Shown one piece after another: positions 18,410-26,027 of a stretch of 64,000 bases of DNA (positions within the stretch are counted from its first letter, which is position 1; every line of letters begins with the position of its first letter). The stretch spans positions 62,001 to 126,000 of the forward strand of contig CALVAO010000001.1 in the NCBI GenBank assembly GCA_944325515.1, read 5' to 3'. A program made the translations under genes and the position numbers. The notes beneath the pieces were generated by a model. That model worked only from the letters and a program-made list of their open reading frames with translations. It searched no databases and was not told the origin of the DNA. This DNA comes from Candidatus Gastranaerophilales bacterium. GTDB taxonomy: Bacteria; Cyanobacteriota; Vampirovibrionia; Gastranaerophilales; Gastranaerophilaceae.

Positions 18410-19138
18410 ATGGCAAATATTAAGCTAAATTTGAACGAATTCAACACCTATCTTCAGAATAATAAGATAGATTTTTCTGCTGAACAGGCTAAGTTTGATA
18501 CGATTTTTAAAGAATGTAATACCATAACCCCTGATGACGGAGAGCTTAAAGACGACGAGATGAAAATTTTTCTCGGCAAAATCAGCGGAAATCTTGCCAG
18601 CGTTATCAATAAATATATTAACGGAAATCAAACAAACGAAATCCAGCAGGTTGCACCCTGGAGGAACGAAGCTGAACAGAAGGAATATAATGAGATTTTG
18701 CAGGAAGCTGTAAAAACAATTGAAGACAATCAAGAACTTTTAGGCTTGAGCGATGAAGAAATTGAATATATAAAAAATGGTAAAATAGAATCAATTGAAC
18801 AGGGTTCCGCAAGATACGATAAGGGCGATGACCGATTAAAATTCAATATAAACGACTTAAACAAGCCCGATAAAGGAAACTTTATAAAAGTTCTCATACA
18901 CGAAGCAACGCACGCAAGTATAAAAAGCGGCAATAATACAAAAGATGAAGAGCGTAAATGCGAAACCCGGGCAATACAGGGAGCTTTAAAACTCTATAAA
19001 GCGGGAGAAATCGATAATTTCCCTATAATTAATAAGATGTTGAGTGAATTGGAAGATGAAAACACCCTAAACCAATTCATAGAGGAGTGGTTAACAAAAT
19101 GCGGATATGGCGACTACCCAGAATCTCCCGCACTCTAA
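18410..19138 (+). CDS. Putative HExxH metallopeptidase-like protein
   Basis: 242 residues from the ATG at 18410 (MANIKLNLNEF). An earlier in-frame start at 18305 overlaps the alr start and is less likely; neither has a good ribosome site. The central motif VLIHEATHAS is a zincin-type HExxH, followed by acidic KDEERKCETRAIQ, where the third zinc ligand (Glu) could lie. An acidic DDGELKDDEMKIF segment near residue 40 recalls an EF-hand loop. No signal peptide and no membrane helix. The family was not recognised; protease activity is inferred from the motif only. Confidence 0.75.
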   Translation: MANIKLNLNEFNTYLQNNKIDFSAEQAKFDTIFKECNTITPDDGELKDDEMKIFLGKISGNLASVINKYINGNQTNEIQQVAPWRNEAEQKEYNEILQEAVKTIEDNQELLGLSDEEIEYIKNGKIESIEQGSARYDKGDDRLKFNINDLNKPDKGNFIKVLIHEATHASIKSGNNTKDEERKCETRAIQGALKLYKAGEIDNFPIINKMLSELEDENTLNQFIEEWLTKCGYGDYPESPAL

Positions 19139-19412
19139 ACTTTAGATTAAGATTCCAGAATCAAGAAAACTTTTTGAACAAAGATTTTTGTTAGGCAAGG
19201 ATGCAAACAGACAAAATATAGTTAATTATTAATATTTGTAAACATGAATTTTAGGGTTAAAACCCTGTAGAATAAAGAAAATTAAAAGCTCTCTTTAATT
19301 TTCTCTTTAAACATTAGGCAATTTTCCATCGTCATATGTTTTTACAATAATGTGTAGACTGTGATTTACTTTTGTATGTTATTTGAAACAGTGAAAGGCA
19401 GGATTATTGAAT
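19139..19412. other. Intergenic region with AT-rich hairpins
   Basis: No credible gene. It has a short AGGGTT/AACCCT hairpin near 19253-19266 and a 10-bp AT-rich stem GAAAATTAAA / TTTAATTTTC (19277-19286 with 19294-19303). Neither has a T-run suited to termination of the gene upstream. Confidence 0.5.
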
Positions 19413-20177
19413 ATGAACGCAACAATGCTAACACCTAAACTGAATATTAAAAATATTGCCCCGCAAAAACTCGGTTACATACTAAAAGACGGAACAATTA
19501 ATTTTCAGTCCGAATCATCAGCTTTTAATTTTGCACGAAACATGGTTGATAAAGCTCTAAAAGCAAAAGAACCGTTTGAAAGAATGGTTATATGGAAAGG
19601 TCCCCGGGTTCATTTAATAGCCGATGGGACTGCTAAAGGTGTTAATGTGCCTAATGTAACAATCCCCGTAGGAACATCTTCTATGCATGGACATATTATT
19701 GATATGCCTCTTAATGTACAAGACTATATCACACACATGGCAGGCTATATGGACGTATCTTACGCATTATGTCCAAGCGGGAAATATTCAAAATTTACGA
19801 CCCTGCCCGGGGAAGATATTAATAAGATTTCTACTAAAAATAAAATAGCTAAAATGTATAGAAAAGAGAAGACCATAAAACCAATCGTAAATTTGAAATC
19901 GGGCTTATTCTCTTTTAAACAGCTTTTTAATTCACTATCTACAGAATTAGTTAAAAAAATAAAAAATCCTAAGGCATATAAATATAATGGTGCTTTTGGC
20001 GAATCTTTGGAAAGAAAATGCCTAAAAAAAGGATTGACGATAGATAAAAACAGCCAGCTTGATATGTGGAAAAAGAATTCCGGCAAAAAATCCGGAGTAA
20101 TATTTGAAACCACATTAGACAAAAGTGCTGTTTCAGATGATGATGTTGCAAGATACAGCAAGGCTTTTGAGAGATAA
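19413..20177 (+). CDS. Hypothetical protein
   Basis: 254 residues from the ATG at 19413, which has AGGA nine bases upstream; a TTG two codons earlier is the alternative. Soluble and basic. A central block, GTSSMHGHIIDMPLNVQDY with VSYALCPSGKYSKFT after it, has an H-x-H motif, followed about 20 residues later by a C and a G-rich turn. This could be a metal or active site of the JAB/MPN type (H-x-H then S/D), but the canonical JAMM spacing is not convincing. Unknown function. The 274 bp before it contain only AT-rich hairpins. Confidence 0.75.
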   Translation: MNATMLTPKLNIKNIAPQKLGYILKDGTINFQSESSAFNFARNMVDKALKAKEPFERMVIWKGPRVHLIADGTAKGVNVPNVTIPVGTSSMHGHIIDMPLNVQDYITHMAGYMDVSYALCPSGKYSKFTTLPGEDINKISTKNKIAKMYRKEKTIKPIVNLKSGLFSFKQLFNSLSTELVKKIKNPKAYKYNGAFGESLERKCLKKGLTIDKNSQLDMWKKNSGKKSGVIFETTLDKSAVSDDDVARYSKAFER

Positions 20178-20336
20178 ATGGCATAGGCTGTCGTAAATCT
20201 ATAAGTTAATGTTGGGTTTCACCCAACCTACAGTCTAGGTATTAACAACCTAATTTCTGAATCTCTGCAATGAAAGAAGAGATAAGGAGCCAAATATAAT
20301 ATCAACAGCCCGCAGGTCTTTAGTCTTCGGATTGAA

Positions 20337-21707
20337 TTAAATCATTTCGCCTCTCAAATACCACGTGCGGGCGGAGGTTATTTTTACAGTCGCAAATTCG
20401 CCTGTAATATCCTTATCATACGGGATATGGACAATCTTATTATTTCTGGTTCTGCCGGAGATAATATTGGCACCCCTGCCATTTACACCTATCCCCTCGA
20501 ATTTTTCTACTAAAACTTCCATTTCGCGTCCGACATATTTTTGGTTGGATTTTAGGCAGCATTCGCGGTTGTGTTCATTTAAACGCGCCAAACGCTCGGT
20601 TTTTACATCTTCCGGTATATATAAATCAACCCATTTCGCGGCAACGGTTTTCTCTCTCGGAGAATAAGCAGCCGTATTTGAATAATCAAGCTCTAATTCC
20701 GTCATCGCCTTTAATGTGTTTTGGAATTGATCTTCGGTTTCCCCCGGAAATCCCGCAATAAAATCGCTTGTTATAGTAACATCGGGGATTCTAGAGCGGA
20801 TATTTTCACATATCTTTTTATATGTTGCATAATCATATCTTCTGTTCATTTTCTTTAAAACATAGTCGTCCCCGGATTGCATAGGAATGTGGAAATATTC
20901 GCACACTTTATCAAGCTCTATCACTGTATCGATGAGTTCTTCTGTAATATCAGTCGGGTAAGATGTCACAAATCGGATTCTGAATTTACCATCCAGGGCA
21001 TTTACCTTTCTCAATAACCACGCAAGATTAATAACTTTTCCCTCTTCATCTTTTGTATACCCCCAAGGGTTTTCTTCGGTCTTTTCCGTAAGCCATTTGC
21101 CGTAACTGTCAACATTCTGCCCCAGAAGCGTAATCTCTTTAAAACCTTCCGCTAAAGCTTTTTTGACTTCATTAAGTATTAGTTCCGGTTTCCTTGAGCG
21201 TTCGCGCCCTCTGGTATAGGGAACAATACAGTAAGAGCAGAAATTATTGCACCCTTCCATGATAGGCACCCAGGCGTTAACACTTTTCACGCGGTTAATT
21301 TGGATATCGGATTCTTCATAAGGTTTTTCTTCGGTTGAAACAACACGCTCTCCGGCTTCAATCCTTTTGACAAGATTAGGAAGCTCGTAAAGCCTTTGTG
21401 TTCCTATAACTAAATCAACATAAGGAGCACGCCTAAAAAGCTTTTCTCCGGCTTGCTGAGCTACGCACCCTGCAAAAACTATCTTCAAATCGGGTTTGTT
21501 TTTCTTCCATTTTCCCCAAACGCCGATGGCACTATATGCCTTATCTTCTGACAATTGTCTTATAGAACAGGTGTTTATTATAAGCATATCAGCTTCTTTG
21601 GGATTCTCTGTCTGCGTATAACCGCAATGTTCAAGCATTCCGTACATACGTTCCGCGTCGGATTTATTCATCTGACAGCCTAATGTTTCTATATATACCT
21701 TTTTCAT
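20337..21707 (-). CDS. miaB: tRNA-2-methylthio-N6-dimethylallyladenosine synthase
   Basis: Radical SAM methylthiotransferase that adds the 2-methylthio group to i6A37 of tRNAs reading UNN codons. 456 residues. N-terminal UPF0004 domain with auxiliary-cluster cysteines C11, C47 and C81; radical SAM triad C153, C157 and C160 in GCNNFCSYC, followed by the diagnostic IVPYTRGRERSR. A C-terminal TRAM domain runs over ~385-456. A GTTGGGT/ACCCAAC hairpin at 20211-20227 lies downstream but lacks a T-run. miaA is not in the window. Confidence 0.97.
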   Translation of the reverse strand: MKKVYIETLGCQMNKSDAERMYGMLEHCGYTQTENPKEADMLIINTCSIRQLSEDKAYSAIGVWGKWKKNKPDLKIVFAGCVAQQAGEKLFRRAPYVDLVIGTQRLYELPNLVKRIEAGERVVSTEEKPYEESDIQINRVKSVNAWVPIMEGCNNFCSYCIVPYTRGRERSRKPELILNEVKKALAEGFKEITLLGQNVDSYGKWLTEKTEENPWGYTKDEEGKVINLAWLLRKVNALDGKFRIRFVTSYPTDITEELIDTVIELDKVCEYFHIPMQSGDDYVLKKMNRRYDYATYKKICENIRSRIPDVTITSDFIAGFPGETEDQFQNTLKAMTELELDYSNTAAYSPREKTVAAKWVDLYIPEDVKTERLARLNEHNRECCLKSNQKYVGREMEVLVEKFEGIGVNGRGANIISGRTRNNKIVHIPYDKDITGEFATVKITSARTWYLRGEMI

Positions 21708-21834
21708 TCTTTATTCCTCTTTTATTATAATTTTACAATAAAGTTAAATAATATATCTAAAATTAAGTGCAAACTTCTGTTAAAAAAATTTTTAGACGTA
21801 GCAAAAAAAATGGTTTAGGGGTTTTAGGTATTAT

Positions 21835-23286
21835 ATGGATATAAGGATAATGTATTTAAACACAAGTCCTTCTTTTACGGGCAAGAATGGGGTTCAAATA
21901 ACCAAAGACCAGGTGCTTAAATTACGCGCCTTAGGTCTTGAAGAAAGAAGTATTGCAAAAGAACTCGGCATACCTGTCACCAGTTACTACAAACAATTAA
22001 AAGAATTGGGGCTTTCTCTAAAGCGGTCAAATTACAGCGATAAGCTCGATAATATTTCCAAAGACGAATTTCAAACGCTCTTAAAACAAAAATATTCAGT
22101 GCTTGATATTTGTAAATACTTTAATATTACAAGAACTGCCTATTATAATTTGTTAAAGAAGTTTAATTTAAAAAATTATATGCACGGCGCAAAATCCGTA
22201 ACAAAAGAGATACTGCAGGAATTAACCGACCACTGTATACCTATAGAAAAAATTTGTGAGAGATTAAATATATCAAAATCCGTTTATCTTTCGCTGGTTC
22301 ATAAATTTGATATTATTACAGGTTATAAAAAAAGCAAAGAACGGGTTGCCAAAGTAACAAGAGAAGATATTTTAAATTTGATTGAGGGCGGAAAAACATA
22401 TCCGAAAATTGCTGAAATTTTCGGGATTTCAGTTGCAACGCTTAAAAATCTCATTACAAAAATGAAAATTACGACGCACAAACTGCAAAGTAAAGAAGCA
22501 AACGGGAAAGTCACAAAAGAAAGACTGGAAAAACTCATTAACAGCGGGAAAAGTATAGATGAAATATGCAAAGAGCTGAATATTACAGTAAGAAGCTATT
22601 CTAATCTGGTTAACAGATTTGGAATAATGACCAAAATCAGACAAGGCAAACTTAATAATTCCAGTATTACCAAAGAAGAGATGCAAAATGTAGTTGATGA
22701 AGGCTTGACTGTTAAAGAAATGTGCAAAAAATTAAAGATTAGCCGTCCGATTTTTTATCATTTGTTAAGAGTTTTAGATATTAATTATAATTTCCAGCAT
22801 CACCGCAATCTAAAGGAACTTCCAAAAGATAAAATAGAACAAATTGTATCAGAATGGGAGTCAAAAGAGAAAGCAGAAGAAAAGCTGGATATGTCTGTTC
22901 GTACATTTTATAAAAAGGCGAAAGAGGCAAAAGTTCCGACAATCTTGTCAGAATCAATTAATAAACTAAAAGATTTGGGTGCTAAAAAAGAAGAAATCCA
23001 AATGTATTTAAATGCAGGAGCAACCCCGCAGGAAATATGCGAAATGTATGACATTTCGCCGGAACTGTACCATAGTTTAGTAAGAAAATATTGTCTTGTA
23101 AGTTCTGCCAAGATGCAAAGTGAAAGAACTAAAAGTATAACGAAAGAACAGCTGGAACAAATGATTCAATCCGGAAAATCCCAAAAAGAAATATGCAAAG
23201 AACTGGGCATTAGCTCCGGTACTTTACACAAAAAACTTGAATATTTCGGAATAAAGGCTCAAAAAAATTTTTCTAACTATTTATAA
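21835..23286 (+). CDS. Protein with nine tandem helix-turn-helix modules
   Basis: 483 residues. After a short N-terminal tag containing SPSFTGKNG, the protein is a regular array of nine modules of ~52 residues, starting near residues 22, 74, 122, 174, 226, 278, 329, 383 and 435. Each has an [IV]TKE-type helix, an acidic x-x-I-C/A-KEL-x-I-S helix-turn-helix core, a Y/L-rich recognition helix (SYYNLLKKF-type) and a basic linker. The modules resemble Psq- or resolvase-type HTHs strung together. No catalytic domain. DNA binding along an extended site is the obvious inference. The start is the ATG at 21835 (weak AGG upstream); ATG at 21850 is the alternative. Unlike ordinary regulators, no effector domain is visible. 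Confidence 0.85.
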   Translation: MDIRIMYLNTSPSFTGKNGVQITKDQVLKLRALGLEERSIAKELGIPVTSYYKQLKELGLSLKRSNYSDKLDNISKDEFQTLLKQKYSVLDICKYFNITRTAYYNLLKKFNLKNYMHGAKSVTKEILQELTDHCIPIEKICERLNISKSVYLSLVHKFDIITGYKKSKERVAKVTREDILNLIEGGKTYPKIAEIFGISVATLKNLITKMKITTHKLQSKEANGKVTKERLEKLINSGKSIDEICKELNITVRSYSNLVNRFGIMTKIRQGKLNNSSITKEEMQNVVDEGLTVKEMCKKLKISRPIFYHLLRVLDINYNFQHHRNLKELPKDKIEQIVSEWESKEKAEEKLDMSVRTFYKKAKEAKVPTILSESINKLKDLGAKKEEIQMYLNAGATPQEICEMYDISPELYHSLVRKYCLVSSAKMQSERTKSITKEQLEQMIQSGKSQKEICKELGISSGTLHKKLEYFGIKAQKNFSNYL

Positions 23287-23367
23287 TTTATGCAAAAATT
23301 TGCACCTGCAGAACTAACCATTTATGTACCAAATTTACAGACAATTCCGATAGTATTTCTTATCCGC

Positions 23368-24789
23368 CTAGCCTCTAAAAACCAAATCCGGTTTCCTTGC
23401 GGCTAAGGTTTCATCAATACGTCTAACAGGGGTTTTTTGTGGAGATTTTAAAACTTCATCGGGATTTTCCTCAATTTCACGTGCAATCTTCAGCATAACT
23501 TCTACAAAATTATCCAGAACTTCTTTTGATTCGGATTCTGTAGGCTCTATCATCAATGCTTCGTGTACAATGAGCGGGAAATATATCGTCGGCGGATGAC
23601 AGTTGTAATCCATTAAACGCTTAGCAATACCAAGAGTAGAAACACCCTGTTTATGCTGTTTTTCTCCGGAAAGTACAAATTCATGCATGCATGGTTCATC
23701 ATACGGTAATTCATAAGTTCCTTTTAATTTTTCTTTCAAATAATTAGCGTTTAATACCGCATCTGCACTGGCAAGCTTCAAATTATCTCCCATCATAAGA
23801 ATATATGCATAAGCCCTTACAAGAACTCCAAAATTACCGAAAAAGCTTCTTACTTTGCCAATTGAATGCTGAAGTTTATAGTTTCTATAGAACTTTCCAT
23901 TCTCACAGCAAATAACCGGTACCGGCAAAAACTCTTTTAATTCTTCCTTAACGCATACCGGACCTGCCCCTGGTCCTCCGCCTCCGTGAGGAGTCGCAAA
24001 TGTTTTATGCAGATTCAAATGAACAACATCAAATCCCATTAATGCAGGGTTTGTCCACCCCATAACAGCGTTAAAATTCGCCCCGTCATAATAAAGAAGC
24101 GAGCCGTTTTCATGCATCAATTTTGAGATTTCTAGTACATTTTCCTCAAAAATACCTAAAGTATTAGGATTTGTCATCATAATTGCTGCAACATCTTTGT
24201 CAATTAGTTCTTTTAATGCGTCTAAGTCGACCTGTCCCCTTGAATTCGACTTAACTTCTACAATCTCAAATCCGCACATTTTTGCACTTGCTGGATTTGT
24301 ACCGTGCGCAGAGTCTGGAACAATAACTTTTGTTCTGTTTGCTTCACCTCTGGTTTCAAAATATTTCTTTATTATCATCATGCCTGTGAGTTCGCCATGC
24401 GCGCCTGCAGCAGGCTGAAGAGTTACTGCGTCCATACCGGTAATTGTTTTCAAGGCTTCCTGCAGATTAAACATTAGCTCTAATGCCCCTTGAGCATCTT
24501 CATCACTTTGATGCGGATGAAGGTTTGTAAACCCTTCCAGAGAAGCGAGAAGCTCATTCACCTTTGGGTTATATTTCATTGTACAAGAACCCAGGGGATA
24601 AAAACCTTTTTCAACACAAAAGTTGCGGTCGCTTAATTCTTTATAATGACGCATTACATCCAGTTCACTAAGCTGAGGCAGTCCGATACTCCCTTGTCTT
24701 AATAAATTCTCCGGCAGAAAATCTCCTAATTTAATATCTGAGATACCGACTCCGTCCACACCCGTACTTTTTTCAAAGATTGTCTTCAT
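23368..24789 (-). CDS. gcvPB: Glycine dehydrogenase (decarboxylating) subunit 2
   Basis: Beta subunit of the split P-protein of the glycine cleavage system; a PLP enzyme that decarboxylates glycine and passes the aminomethyl group to lipoyl-GcvH. 473 residues. PLP lysine K262 in HLNLHKTFATPHGGGGPG; DSAHGTNPASA (159-169) and YPLGSCTMKYNP (64-75) are family blocks. gcvPA, gcvH and gcvT are not adjacent. Its first 17 bases overlap the end of an upstream sigma-factor gene, so the two are translationally tied. Confidence 0.96.
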   Translation of the reverse strand: MKTIFEKSTGVDGVGISDIKLGDFLPENLLRQGSIGLPQLSELDVMRHYKELSDRNFCVEKGFYPLGSCTMKYNPKVNELLASLEGFTNLHPHQSDEDAQGALELMFNLQEALKTITGMDAVTLQPAAGAHGELTGMMIIKKYFETRGEANRTKVIVPDSAHGTNPASAKMCGFEIVEVKSNSRGQVDLDALKELIDKDVAAIMMTNPNTLGIFEENVLEISKLMHENGSLLYYDGANFNAVMGWTNPALMGFDVVHLNLHKTFATPHGGGGPGAGPVCVKEELKEFLPVPVICCENGKFYRNYKLQHSIGKVRSFFGNFGVLVRAYAYILMMGDNLKLASADAVLNANYLKEKLKGTYELPYDEPCMHEFVLSGEKQHKQGVSTLGIAKRLMDYNCHPPTIYFPLIVHEALMIEPTESESKEVLDNFVEVMLKIAREIEENPDEVLKSPQKTPVRRIDETLAARKPDLVFRG

Positions 24790-25411
24790 CTACTTCTTCC
24801 TGTTTCAATAATTCTTTTTTTATTTTATCAAGTGCATTTTGTATAATTCTTGAAATTCTGGACTGCGAAATATTAAATTCTATTGCAATATCCTTCAATT
24901 TTTTATCATAAAAATACTTTGCTTCAATCAAATCCTGTTCTCTCTGTGACAGCTTCTTCATAGCTTCACAAATCCTATTTTTCAATTCAACAATTTCCGC
25001 TTTTTCTTCAGGTGTTCTTCTTGAATCTTTTATTATAGTCGGATTATCAGCATCGGCCATTTCTTCTATTGAAAGAATAGTTTTATATACTGCATCTTTG
25101 ATTTTTTCTTGCTCAGAATTCTCCATGTTTTTCATTACATACCATTTATAGCGTCTGCGCATTTCATTTCTTATTGCCCACTTTATAGCTTTCGTTAAAT
25201 ATGCAGTATTGTATAAATCTTTATTTTTAGAGTTATTCACCAGATAATAGACCGTATAATTGGCAAGAGCAATCAACTCTGATAACTCTATCAAGCCGAG
25301 ATTGGAAAACTTTTTGTATTCTACTTTTGATATAGTTTCAATTAAATCTTTATATTGAGAAAGATTAGCCCGTCCTGCCCTCTCTCTGTTTATAGTGTCT
25401 AAATCTTTCAT
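24773..25411 (-). CDS. Sigma-70 family RNA polymerase sigma factor
   Basis: 212 residues. A region 2-like helical block (LGLIELSELIALANYTVYYL through TKAIKWAIRNEMRRRYKW, ~38-90) is followed by a linker and a clear region 4 HTH (LSQREQDLIEAKYFYDKKL, then DIAIEFNISQSRISRIIQNAL, ~150-203). No region 1.1 or long region 3 is visible, so it is an alternative sigma closest in layout to the FliA/SigB/WhiG group, larger than a typical ECF. Promoter targets unknown; see the TACTTTAT elements elsewhere in the window. The start is the ATG at 25411, possibly leaderless. It overlaps gcvPB by 17 bp. Confidence 0.88.
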   Translation of the reverse strand: MKDLDTINRERAGRANLSQYKDLIETISKVEYKKFSNLGLIELSELIALANYTVYYLVNNSKNKDLYNTAYLTKAIKWAIRNEMRRRYKWYVMKNMENSEQEKIKDAVYKTILSIEEMADADNPTIIKDSRRTPEEKAEIVELKNRICEAMKKLSQREQDLIEAKYFYDKKLKDIAIEFNISQSRISRIIQNALDKIKKELLKQEEVDEDNL

Positions 25412-25418
25412 ATCTTAT

Positions 25419-25448
25419 AATATATCAGAAACAGATATACAATTGCAA
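25419..25448 (-). promoter_or_regulatory. Putative promoter of the sigma-factor gene
   Basis: TTGCAA (25443-25448), 18-bp spacer, TATATT (25419-25424) on the minus strand. Only seven bases separate the -10 box from the ATG at 25411, so the transcript would begin at or next to the start codon. There is no Shine-Dalgarno. Confidence 0.5.
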
Positions 25449-25461
25449 GAATGGTTCTAAA

Positions 25462-25490
25462 TTTACAATTATTTTAAAGCATGCTACAAT
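25462..25490 (+). promoter_or_regulatory. Sigma-70-type promoter for the exported protein/GH57 operon
   Basis: TTTACA (25462-25467), 17-bp spacer, TACAAT (25485-25490) preceded by an extended TG. Transcription would begin near 25497, shortly before the GAGAGGG ribosome site. Confidence 0.7.
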
Positions 25491-25514
25491 TAAAATGTAG
25501 AGAGGGTAAAAGAA

Positions 25515-26024
25515 ATGAGATATTTAAAATATATTAAATCCGTGGCGCTGGTTGCGTTAAGCGCATCTGTACTAACAACCAGTGCAATATGTATTAATAA
25601 AGTCTCGGCACAGCCGGCTGCAGCACCTGCCGCGCAAACTAAAACCGTACAGGTTTTTCAAGTAGCTCCGCTCAGCGTTGTTAATGCGCCGGAGAGCTAT
25701 TTAAACAAGACTGTGTTGATGAAAGCAAAATTTGATAAATTTTCTACACTCGGGCTTGATTATAAGCCGGCATTCAGATCTTCTGACAACTATATTTCAT
25801 TTTTAATTAAACGTGATGACACTTCTCACGATATTCCGTTATCTGAGATGAAGTTATTCCTAAAACGTGAAGATGCAGAAAAATTTATTGATTTGAAGAC
25901 AGATGATGAAATTGAGATTAAAGGTGTTGTATTTTCAGATGCTCTCGGAGATGCATGGATTGATGTTAAACAGCTGACAATAATCAAGAAAGCACCGGAT
26001 ACAGCAGAGAACGGAGTTAAGTAA
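25515..26024 (+). CDS. Exported protein with probable OB-like domain
   Basis: 169 residues. An N-terminal signal peptide (KSVALVALSASVLTTSAICI) and an Ala/Pro-rich segment are followed by a ~110-residue beta-rich domain (APESYLNKTVLMKAKFDKF, then DDEIEIKGVVFSDALGDAWIDV). This pattern is typical of periplasmic OB-fold tRNA_anti-like domains. Function unknown. Only 3 bp separate it from the GH57 gene downstream, so it belongs to that operon and may act with the glycosidase, although the glycosidase itself has no signal peptide. Confidence 0.8.
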   Translation: MRYLKYIKSVALVALSASVLTTSAICINKVSAQPAAAPAAQTKTVQVFQVAPLSVVNAPESYLNKTVLMKAKFDKFSTLGLDYKPAFRSSDNYISFLIKRDDTSHDIPLSEMKLFLKREDAEKFIDLKTDDEIEIKGVVFSDALGDAWIDVKQLTIIKKAPDTAENGVK

Positions 26025-26027
26025 GCA

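Noticed and set aside
20211..20227. GTTGGGT/ACCCAAC hairpin as a terminator for miaB
   Set aside because: No T-run follows in either direction.
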